From Rhodobacter sp. (GTDB lineage Bacteria > Pseudomonadota > Alphaproteobacteria > Rhodobacterales > Rhodobacteraceae): a stretch of 56,596 nt of DNA. A model generated the notes under the pieces. It searched no databases. It saw only the letters and a list, made by a program, of their open reading frames with translations, and was not told the DNA's origin. Below, in pieces: positions 41,183 through 49,800 of the stretch (position 1 is the stretch's first letter; each line of letters starts with the position of its first letter). A program made the position numbers and the translations under genes. The DNA lies in NCBI GenBank assembly GCA_013821825.1, contig PNJK01000016.1, positions 1 through 56,596 on the forward strand, written 5' to 3'.

Positions 41183-41662
41183 GCTGAGGCGCGCAGCGAG
41201 GAGAGCAGGGGCGCGCCAGGGATGCTCGCGCCGGATCGGCTGCTTGATCGACCGCCCGACAAGATAGCCGAAGACGACGCCAGCCAGCCCCAACCTCCTC
41301 GACCAGGGCCGGGCCACTTGGCACGCGCCGCAGGAACAGCGCGACGGCCATCGGCCCAAGACCGCCCGCACTGACCCAAAGCCGGACCCAAGGCTCCCCT
41401 CTGGACGGGCCAAAGCGGCAGGGGTTCTTTTCGCTCATTCCAGCATCTATCGCGCTTATGCCACCGACCCCCACGTGGCGGGCAGCATCCATGCTTTGCC
41501 ACAAGAGGGGCTGCACGATGGAAGGCAAGTCCGGCCGCACCCCCAGTCGGTGCCAAGGTCCTGAAGCCCCGCCACCAGCACCCCCGCCACAGCCAAGGCA
41601 AACTTGCGCTTCACGTCCTCATTTCGCTGGACGGGTGGTGGACCCCATGATCCCCTCGCCGC
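41183..41662. other. Region with two doubtful small minus-strand ORFs
   Basis: This 480-base stretch has no confident gene. On the minus strand a 52-codon ORF (41614-41456, GTG start, GAGGAC upstream) begins with a signal-like MKRKFALAVAGVLVAGLQ and is Cys-rich (CGRTCLPSCSPSC). After it, two overlapping frames (about 41440-41200) would join by one frameshift near 41285 into a two-helix membrane peptide (VRLWVSAGGLGPMAVALFL; then LAGVVFGYLVGRSIKQP). Both may be remnants of small envelope proteins. Neither is recognised. Confidence 0.25.
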
Positions 41663-42223
41663 ATGATAAGACGCATCTCCCCGGTCCCGGTGCTGGCAGG
41701 GATTATCCTGCTTACCGCCGCCTATCTTTTCTGGATCGGGCGCGAGCCGATCTGCACCTGCGGCTATGTCAAGCTTTGGCATGGCGAGGTGGTCAGCGCC
41801 GAAAACTCGCAGCACCTGACGGACTGGTACACCCCCAGCCATGTGATCCACGGACTGCTGTTCTACGGCTTTCTCTGGCTGGTCGCCCGCGGGCTTTCGC
41901 CAGGCTGGCGGCTGACCATCGCCACCGGCCTCGAATCCCTGTGGGAGATCGTCGAGAATTCCAACGCCGTCATCGAACGCTATCGGACCGTGACCATCTC
42001 GCTCGACTACTACGGCGATTCCGTCGTGAACACGGTTGCGGATGTGCTGGCAATGGTGCTGGGCTTTCTTCTGGCGCCGCGGCTGCCGGTCTGGGCCGCC
42101 GTCGCCCTGATCCTGTTCTTCGAAGGGATGACGGCCTGGATCATCCGCGACGGCCTTGCCCTGAATGTCCTGATGCTGCTTTTCCCGCTGGACTGGGTCG
42201 CCGACTGGCAGGCGGGCCGCTAG
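41663..42223 (+). CDS. DUF2585 family membrane protein
   Basis: A 186-residue membrane protein with about five hydrophobic helices. It carries the conserved patch GREPICTCGYVKLWHGEVVS and then NSQHLTDWYTPSHVIHGLLF, which places Cys and His residues near the membrane surface, and a second conserved patch WEIVENSNAVIERYRTVTIS. The family is found widely in alphaproteobacteria without known function. The Cys/His patches suggest metal or heme contact, but this is speculation. It converges with the MFS gene, overlapping by four bases. Confidence 0.82.
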   Translation: MIRRISPVPVLAGIILLTAAYLFWIGREPICTCGYVKLWHGEVVSAENSQHLTDWYTPSHVIHGLLFYGFLWLVARGLSPGWRLTIATGLESLWEIVENSNAVIERYRTVTISLDYYGDSVVNTVADVLAMVLGFLLAPRLPVWAAVALILFFEGMTAWIIRDGLALNVLMLLFPLDWVADWQAGR

Positions 42224-43320
42224 ACCTGCATCCGCCGCAAGGACGACAGCGCCGCCACCGCCAGCGTCAGCGTCACTCCGGCCACCAGCCAGAAGAACCC
42301 GCGCTCGCCCATGCCCGACATCAGGGGTGCCACGATCAGCGGTGCGCCGATCCCGCCGACCAGACCCGAGGCGATGATGGTGGGCGGCACGCGCAGATCT
42401 TCGCCCATCTTGCCGGTGGCGGTCACGTAGAAGCCCGGGAAAAACAGCCCCGCCGGCGCCCCCATCGCCACGAAGAACACCGCCGGCGATACCAGTGCCG
42501 AACTCAGCGCGCAGACCGCCGCGACCGCAATCGCGCCGGTGTAAAGCACGAAAGGCTCCACCCGGTGCGCGACGAAGATCAGCACCACCCGCGACAAGAG
42601 GAAGACCACGAAGAAAGCGCTCAGAAGCTCCGCCGCCGTCGCCTCGGCCACCCCGGCGCGGATCAGCGCGGTCGGGCCAAGGCCGATCAGACTGGCCTCC
42701 ACCCCGATCGCAACCATGCCGAAGGCCAGGATCGGCCAATGCGGCCGGAAGGCGCGAACCTCTCCCGCAGCTGCCGCCCCGGCCTGGCCCGCAGGCCCCG
42801 CAAACAGCCATATCACCGCCGCCAGCGCCGCGGTCAGCCCGAAGGACCAGCGCGGATCGCTGCCCAGCGCCACGAAGATCAGCGGCGCTGCAATCGCGCC
42901 GACGCCGAAGGTCGCGTTCAGCAGGCTCAGCATCGACGGCCCCTTGTCGCCAAAGGCCCGCAGCACGCGCGGGTTGAAGACGGCCGTGGACATCCCGTAA
43001 CCGATGCCGAACACGACCGCACCGGCAATCGTCGCCCACCAGCCGGCCAGCGCCGCGACCCCCGCCGCCCCCAAAGCCATCGCAGCCAGCGCATGCCGCG
43101 GCGTGACCGCGCCGCCTTTCAGGAACATGAAGCCGACGCCGATAAAGCTGCCCACCCAGTGCGCGGCAACCAGCACGCCCGCCTCGGCCAGCGTTACGCC
43201 GAAGAGCCGCGAAAACGCGGGCAGGGCAGGTCCATACAGCGATTGCCCCGCGCCCATCATCACGAAAGTCGCCACTCCGGCGAACATGAGGCCCGCATGG
43301 GCCCGGATCAGGTCTTTCAC
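42220..43320 (-). CDS. Major facilitator superfamily transporter
   Basis: A 366-residue inner-membrane transporter with about eleven to twelve helices. The loop after the fifth helix and GIGYGMSTAVFNPRVLRAFG resemble sugar/multidrug MFS carriers of the FucP/YfkF kind. The substrate is unknown. A short cytoplasmic linker (GQAGAAAAGEVRAFRPHW) divides the two halves. It is transcribed divergently from the thiolase gene. Confidence 0.78.
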   Translation of the reverse strand: MKDLIRAHAGLMFAGVATFVMMGAGQSLYGPALPAFSRLFGVTLAEAGVLVAAHWVGSFIGVGFMFLKGGAVTPRHALAAMALGAAGVAALAGWWATIAGAVVFGIGYGMSTAVFNPRVLRAFGDKGPSMLSLLNATFGVGAIAAPLIFVALGSDPRWSFGLTAALAAVIWLFAGPAGQAGAAAAGEVRAFRPHWPILAFGMVAIGVEASLIGLGPTALIRAGVAEATAAELLSAFFVVFLLSRVVLIFVAHRVEPFVLYTGAIAVAAVCALSSALVSPAVFFVAMGAPAGLFFPGFYVTATGKMGEDLRVPPTIIASGLVGGIGAPLIVAPLMSGMGERGFFWLVAGVTLTLAVAALSSLRRMQV

Positions 43321-43453
43321 GATGATCTCCCGCTGGTCCGCCTGATCTCCCCCGCCCGCCCGACACTGTCAATGCGGCATCCGTGACGCAACGAAGCCTC
43401 GTGTGCCGGTGCCGCTTTTGTGCATGATGCGGCAAACCCGAAGGAGGACCCCC
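43321..43453. other. Divergent promoter region, MFS gene and thiolase
   Basis: These 133 bases lie between two divergent genes. They contain the AAGGAGG ribosome site of the thiolase at the right end. No operator could be assigned. Confidence 0.4.
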
Positions 43454-44614
43454 ATGACCGACATCCACATCCTGTCCGCTGCCCGCACCGCCATCGGCAG
43501 CTTCGGCGGCGCACTTTCCGGAATGCCGCCGATCGACATCGCCACCCATGCCGCGAAGGCGGCGCTGGAGCGGGCCGGGGTCGAAGGTGGCGAGATCGGC
43601 CATGTCGTCATGGGCCATGTGATCAACACCGAACCGCGCGACATGTATCTGTCGCGCGTCATGGCGATGCAGGCGGGCATCCCGGAAACGACCCCGGCGA
43701 TGAACGTGAACCGCCTGTGCGGATCGGGCGCGCAAGCGGTGGTTTCTGCGATCCAGAGCCTGATGCTGGGCGATGCCTCCATGGCCCTCGCCGGCGGGGC
43801 GGAATGCATGAGCCGCTCACCCTATATCCTGCCCGCTGCCCGCTTCGGCCAGAAGATGGGCGATACCCGCGCGCTTGACATGATGACCGGCGCGCTGACC
43901 TGCCCCTTTGGCACCGGCCACATGGGCGTGACAGCGGAAAACGTGGCCGCCCAGCACGGCATCAGCCGCGCCAATCAGGACGCCTTCGCGCTTGAAAGCC
44001 AGACCCGCGCCGCCCGGGCGATCGCCGAAGGCCGCTTCAAGGACCAGATCACCGCCGTCGAGGTTCCGGGCCGCCGGGGTCCGACCGTCTTTGACACCGA
44101 TGAACACCCCAAGACCACCAGCATCGAGGCGCTGGCCGGCCTCAAGACCGTCTTCCAGAAGGACGGCACGGTTACCGCCGGCAATGCCTCGGGCATCAAC
44201 GATGGGGCGGGTGCGCTGGTCCTGTCACACGGCGACAATGGCGGTCGCGCCCGCGCCCGGATCATGGGCTATGCCCATGCCGGTGTAGACCCCAAGGTGA
44301 TGGGCATTGGCCCGATCCCCGCCGTGCTGGCGCTGTGCAGGAAGCTCGGGCTCACGCCGCAGTCCTTCGACCTTGTCGAATCGAACGAGGCCTTCGCCGC
44401 CCAGGCCCTTGCCGTCAGTCGCGCGCTGGATCTGGACCCGGCGAGGGTAAACCCCAACGGCGGGGCGATTGCGCTTGGCCACCCGGTCGGCGCAACGGGT
44501 GCGATCCTTGTGGTCAAGGCCCTGCACGAACTGGAACGCAGCGGCGGCCGCACGGCCCTGATCACGATGTGCATCGGCGGCGGTCAGGGCATCGCCCTGG
44601 CGATCGAGCGATGA
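43454..44614 (+). CDS. phaA: Acetyl-CoA acetyltransferase / beta-ketothiolase
   Basis: Thiolase that condenses acetyl-CoA units to acetoacetyl-CoA or cleaves 3-ketoacyl-CoA, 386 residues. The acylated Cys89 is in MNVNRLCGSGAQAV, the active His in GGAIALGHPVGATGA, and the second Cys in MCIGGGQG. ESNEAFAAQA is the typical covering-loop motif of biosynthetic thiolases. AAGGAGG lies six bases before the ATG. No phaB or phaC is adjacent, so a role in polyhydroxybutyrate synthesis, in the ethylmalonyl-CoA pathway or in degradation is possible. Confidence 0.9.
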   Translation: MTDIHILSAARTAIGSFGGALSGMPPIDIATHAAKAALERAGVEGGEIGHVVMGHVINTEPRDMYLSRVMAMQAGIPETTPAMNVNRLCGSGAQAVVSAIQSLMLGDASMALAGGAECMSRSPYILPAARFGQKMGDTRALDMMTGALTCPFGTGHMGVTAENVAAQHGISRANQDAFALESQTRAARAIAEGRFKDQITAVEVPGRRGPTVFDTDEHPKTTSIEALAGLKTVFQKDGTVTAGNASGINDGAGALVLSHGDNGGRARARIMGYAHAGVDPKVMGIGPIPAVLALCRKLGLTPQSFDLVESNEAFAAQALAVSRALDLDPARVNPNGGAIALGHPVGATGAILVVKALHELERSGGRTALITMCIGGGQGIALAIER

Positions 44615-44625
44615 GCGGCCTGACC

Positions 44626-46665
44626 CTATCGAACCTGCACCTTCGAGCGCGCCGACCGTCCTTTGGCGTCGATCACGCTCAGCGTCACAAAGCCCGCGCC
44701 GGGCAGGACCAGCATCGTTTCCCGCGCCTCCAGCGCCACGGCCAGCGGCACGCCATCGGCAAGCCAGGTGAAAGGCGCAGTCCCGCCGCTGACCTTCACC
44801 TTGAGGCCAGCAGGCAGCAGTTCCACCTCGGCCCCGTCGGGCGGAAACGCCACGGCGGGGGCATCGGCTGCCCTCTGGAACGCCGCTGACCGCGATCGGA
44901 ACCGCTGCAGGGGCTGCGGCAGTTCCGCGTTGGAAACCAGCAAGGTCGAGGCCGGGGCAGGGGGCTGCGGGTCCAGCTTCTGCTTCAGCCGGTTGAAAGC
45001 CTGAAACAGCACCGGTGCCGCCACGTCCGCGCCGAAGGCCCCGGGCACCGGTGTCCCGTCCGCCCGACCCATCCAGACCCCGATCACGTGGCTGCCGTCA
45101 AAGCCGATCGCCCAGGCATCGCGGTGGCCGTAGGACGTGCCGGTCTTGTAGGCCAGCCGGTTGGAAGGCGCCCCCGGCGGTGGCGCGAGCCCAGCCAGGA
45201 TATCGCCCACCTGCCATGCCGCCACGGCAGAGATCACGCGCTGTCCCTCGGCCTCGGCCCCCCCTATCCGGTAGGTCAACGGCCGGACCACTCCGCCCCG
45301 CGCGATTGTCGCGTAAAGCTGCACCATGTCCTCCAGCGTCACTCCGACGCCGCCAAGGGCGAGCGCCAGGCCCGGCTGCCCGCCCGGAAAAACCGGCTTC
45401 ATCCCGGCCTTCTCCATGCCGGAGATCAGCCGCGCCGGCCCCAGCGCCTCGGTAAGCGCGACAGCGGGGATGTTGAGCGACAGTTGCAGCGCCTCGCGCA
45501 GCCGGATCGTGCCGCGATACAGCCGGTCGAAATTCTGTGGCGCATAGGTGCCGAATGTGGTCGGCTTGTCGTCGACCATCGTCTCTGGATGTGCCAGCCC
45601 CTGATCGAACGCCAGCGCATAGATCAGAGGCTTCAATGTCGATCCGGGCGAGCGCAGCGCCTGCGTCATGTCGACAAACCCTTGCCGAAGGTCGGCCTGA
45701 TACCCTGCCGATCCCACACTTGCCAGCACCTCGCCCGAGGCATGGTCGGCCACCACGATCGCCACCTGCAACTGTTCGCCCAGACCCTCGACCGCTTCGG
45801 TTGCCAGCGTCTCCAGCTTTGATTGCAGGTCCCTGTCAAGCGTCAGCCGATGGGTCGCAAGGGCAGGGTCCCCGGCCCGGGCCCGGTCAGCCAGATGCGG
45901 GGCAAAGGCGGGAAACGGCTTGCGAACTCCGGGAACCTCTTCGCGCAGCGCCGCCTCGGCGGTGTCGGTGTCAATCACGCCTTCGCCCACTGCGGTCTTC
46001 AGAACCCGGTTGCGCGCGGCCTCGGCCCGGTCTGCGGCGCGGTCCGGGCGGCGGCTTTCGGGGCTTTGCGGGATCGCCACCAGCAGCGCCGCCTCGGCCG
46101 GGGTCAGGCGCAAGGGCTCTTTGCCAAAGTAGGAAATCGAGGCCGCCCGCACCCCCTCAAGGTTGCCACCAAAAGGTGCAAGGTGCAGATAAAGCTGCAG
46201 GATCTGGTCTTTGGTCAGCCGCCGCTCCAGTGCCAGCGCTACCCGCATCTGACGCAGTTTCCCGGCAACTTCGCCGGTTCCGCTTTCTTCAAGCAGCCGC
46301 GCCACCTGCATCGTCAGCGTCGATCCGCCCGACACGACGTGCCCGTTCCATGCCGCCTGCAACAGCGCCCGCAGCATCGACCTTGCATCGACGCCGGGGT
46401 GATCGCGGAACCGCTTGTCCTCATAGGCCAGCAGCATCGCCAGATAGTCCGGGTCGACACGGTCTGGTGGCAGGGCCAGCCGCCAGCGGCCATCGGCCAC
46501 CGTATAGGCCCGCAAGAGATCGCCATTCCGGTCCAGGATTTCGACCGAGGTCTCGACCACCAGCGACGGCAGGATCGTGGCGTCGATCCAACCGTCCACC
46601 CGGTCACGCCCATAGGCGGCAAGCCAGAGGCCCGCCGCCGCTGCGATGATCCAGCGCGCTCGCAT
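44626..46665 (-). CDS. pbpC: Penicillin-binding protein 1C
   Basis: A bifunctional glycosyltransferase/transpeptidase anchored in the inner membrane, 679 residues. One N-terminal helix (IIAAAAGLWLAAYG) is followed by the family-51 glycosyltransferase domain with Glu82 in AMLLAYEDKRFRDHPGVD and GGSTLTMQVARLL. The transpeptidase has SPGSTLKPLIYALA (S-x-x-K) and YKTGTSYGHRDAW (K-T-G). The last 90 residues form the small beta domain of PBP1C. It follows the alpha-2-macroglobulin gene on the same strand after 188 bases with a large palindrome. This pairing is conserved in Gram-negatives, where both are thought to guard and repair the envelope. Confidence 0.93.
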   Translation of the reverse strand: MRARWIIAAAAGLWLAAYGRDRVDGWIDATILPSLVVETSVEILDRNGDLLRAYTVADGRWRLALPPDRVDPDYLAMLLAYEDKRFRDHPGVDARSMLRALLQAAWNGHVVSGGSTLTMQVARLLEESGTGEVAGKLRQMRVALALERRLTKDQILQLYLHLAPFGGNLEGVRAASISYFGKEPLRLTPAEAALLVAIPQSPESRRPDRAADRAEAARNRVLKTAVGEGVIDTDTAEAALREEVPGVRKPFPAFAPHLADRARAGDPALATHRLTLDRDLQSKLETLATEAVEGLGEQLQVAIVVADHASGEVLASVGSAGYQADLRQGFVDMTQALRSPGSTLKPLIYALAFDQGLAHPETMVDDKPTTFGTYAPQNFDRLYRGTIRLREALQLSLNIPAVALTEALGPARLISGMEKAGMKPVFPGGQPGLALALGGVGVTLEDMVQLYATIARGGVVRPLTYRIGGAEAEGQRVISAVAAWQVGDILAGLAPPPGAPSNRLAYKTGTSYGHRDAWAIGFDGSHVIGVWMGRADGTPVPGAFGADVAAPVLFQAFNRLKQKLDPQPPAPASTLLVSNAELPQPLQRFRSRSAAFQRAADAPAVAFPPDGAEVELLPAGLKVKVSGGTAPFTWLADGVPLAVALEARETMLVLPGAGFVTLSVIDAKGRSARSKVQVR

Positions 46666-46714
46666 CGTCAGGCCCCGGCCGTGTCAGGCGCCACTGCCGG
46701 GCGAAGGGCGCTTC

Positions 46715-46820
46715 CCTCCCCCCTCGTGGGGGAGGGAGAGGGTGGGGGGGCTGCGTGACAACAGCCGGACCGCCGTCTGCTGGCGTCCCCCCACCCCCAT
46801 CCCCTCGCCACGAGGGGGAG
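46715..46820. repeat. Large imperfect palindrome between the macroglobulin gene and pbpC
   Basis: A G-rich arm (46715-46751, CTCCCCCCTCGTGGGGGAGG and onward) is the inverted copy of a C-rich arm (46785-46820, ending CCACGAGGGGGAG) around about 33 bases. Each arm also holds a small hairpin. This 'CCCTCGTGGGGGAGGG' unit is a type of dispersed intergenic repeat common in alphaproteobacteria. It separates the two genes and could damp transcription into pbpC. Confidence 0.7.
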
Positions 46821-46853
46821 CGGAAGTGCATATGTCCGCCCGCGCCGCATCCC

Positions 46854-49800
46854 TCAGGGCGCGATGGTGACCGTGCCGGTTTCACTCCGGGCACGGAAGT
46901 CGGGGCGGTACATGTCTTCGACCGACGCCGCTGGATGACGGAACGTGCCTGGCGACACGGCGCGGACGACATAGGCCAGCCGGAAGCTGGCATCCGACCG
47001 CCAGTCCACCGCCGTCAGGAACCGGTCCTGGCGGAATTCGGAATGCTGGACGTCCTGCAGCGTGTCCAGCCAGCCCAGCTCCGAAGTGGACCCCGCCGAT
47101 ATCAGGTTCGGGTTGTCGATCTCGAACCCGGCGGGCAGGGGGTCGCTGACGATCAGCCGCGCCTCGCCATAGCCGAAGGGCGTGACTTCCAGCACCGTGA
47201 CCAGACGCGACCCGGCAGCGATGCCGTCCAACGACACCGCTTCACCGGACATGGTGTAATAGGTCCGCGTGATGGCATAGCCATTGCCGCCTGCCGGCTC
47301 CGGCTCCGACGGCACGCCATAGGTGGTGATCGTCAGCGTCGTGTCGAGGCCATCGTTCTTCACCACCACAGGCGTCACCGCGCTTGCGTCCAGCACCCGT
47401 ACAAGCGGCCCATCGGCAGGAGCGCCGTCGATGGTGATGCCGTCAGCCCCCGGCCGGTCAATCAGCGCGTTCGCCGCCAGCAGCGCCCATGTCGCCTCTT
47501 GCGTCGAAAGGTTGCCGCCGCTGGTGGCGATCCGGTCGGTCAGCGCCTCGCGGTCCACGGCCGTCGATCCGGCCTCGACCGCCAGCGTCAGCAGAGCCGC
47601 CGCATCGCGGTAGCGAGTGCCGTAGTCGGCGCGCCAGATCCGTTCGGTATCCGGGCCGGCCAGTGCGTCCACCTTGGCCGCGGCCTTGCGGAACATCGCA
47701 TCCGCCCTGGCCTGGTCGCCGTAAGACGCCAGCGCCGCCCCCAGCTGCGCCTGAGCGATCGGGGTGGAGAAGTCGTCGCCCTTCACATCGGCATAATAGC
47801 GCAGGTCGCCGACCGCCGCCGCCCCTTCGCGCGCCAGAACCATCAGCGCATAGGCCAGCGCCTCGCCACCGCCATTGGTTCCCGCGTCGAAGTCGGGCGC
47901 ATAGTTCACCTGATTGCGCAGGTTCGCCAAGGCGTTGCGGAACGCGAGGTCTGGCACCGCATAGCCCTGCGCCCTGGCCCGGCTGAGGAAGTCGGTCACA
48001 TAGGCGTCCAGCCAGAAGTCGCCGTAATCTGTCCCCCACAGACCAAAGCCGCCGGTCGAGGCCTGATTGGTCAGGATCTCGGCCACCGCTTCGTCGATGC
48101 GCTTCTGGATGTCTTCGGCGCCCTTCAGCTCCATCACCCGCGCCACCTCGTCGAAGTACAGAAGCGGCAGCGCCCGGCTGGTCATCTGTTCGGTGCAGCC
48201 ATAGGGATAGCGGTCCAAAGCGGCCAGCAGCCCCGGTGCATTCAGCCGCGCCAACGGCCCGACGGCCATCGTGGCCTTCCCCGACCCCGCCACCAGCCCG
48301 GCAAAGACATCGCCGTCAAAGGTAAAGCTCTGCCCCGAGGCAAGCTCCAGCCGCGAGACCCTTGCGACCTCTGGGTCATTCATCTGCACCGGGATCGTCA
48401 GCGTCTTCTTCAGCACCTTGCCGTCCGGCGTGGTTAGGCTGACGTCAATCGTTTGGATGCCCACCGCCCCCGCCGTCACCGGCACCTCGAACACCGCTTT
48501 CGCTTTGTCACCCAGATCGAACCCCGAAGGCACCGCACCAAGGGTCATGCCCAAGGCGGACACATCCAGGCTCATCCGGCCAGCGGGTCCGGTGGCGTGG
48601 ACGATCTCCAAAAGCAGGCGGGAGCTGTCCCCCGGCGCCATGAAGCGCGGCAAGCTGGCCGTCACCACCACCGGGTCGCGCACCAGAACCTCTGCCGAGG
48701 CCTGCCCGACGCCGGTCTTTGTCCAGGCGACGGCCATGACCTTCACGGTGCCGTTGAACGACGGCAGATCGAACGACGCCCTGGCATAGCCATCTTCCCC
48801 CACCGTCACCGGCCCCGTGAAATAGGCCACCAGCTCTTCCGTGGGCGGCGGCGCCTGCAGCCGCGCCTGCGCGCCCGCGTCGCCACCCGAGCGGACCTCG
48901 CCCACGGTGCCGTTCAGCCCGTCGATCAGCCGGCCATAGATGTCGCGGATGCCGACACCGAGCCGGCGCTGGCCGAAATAATAGTCCTGCGGATCGGGGG
49001 CCTTGAAGCCGGTCAGATTCAGGATACCGACATCGACGGCGGCTATGGTGACATAGGCGGTCTCGCCCGCCGTCACGTCATCCACCTTCACGGCTACGTC
49101 CAGCGGCCCGCGGGGTGCGGCTTCCGCCGCCACCTCGACGACAGCCGACAAGGCCCGCGCGCCCGGATCAATGGACGCATGGGTCAGCCCCAAAGCCCGC
49201 GCCGGGTTCCGCCCGGCCGCCACATCCATCGGCCGCAGGACCGAGGCTGTCACATAGACCCCGGCGCCCCATTCATCCGTCACCGGCAGCTTGATCAGGT
49301 TTTCGCCCTCCGTCACCTCGACCGCCTGCATCGCGACCAGCCGGTTCGACAGAACGGTGATCAACGCCGTTCCCGCCGCGCGCGGCACGATCCGCAGCGT
49401 CGCGGTCTCACCGGGCGCATAGGCGGCCTTGTCCAGCGACAGCTCCAGCGTGTCGGGCGTCGAACTGGCGTCAGCCGCGGCATACCAGCCGGCGTAGAAC
49501 GCGGTGGAACTGGCCGATTGCCCGCCGTCCGACCGTTCCACAAGGATCTCATAACTGCCCCATTGCACCGGAGCCGAGACTTCGACCGGCTGGCTGCCCA
49601 GCATCGCCTCGCCCTCGGCCACCGGGGAGCGGGTCACCACGGGTTCCCAGCTCCAGTTGCCAGCGCTCTGATACCACTGGTAATCGGTTTCCACCCGGAC
49701 CACGGACCACTTGATCGGCAGCGCCGTCAACGCCTCGTCCGCGTCCACGGCGATCAGGTTGAACCGCGCATCGCCGCCTTCGGCCACGACGCCGTCGAAG

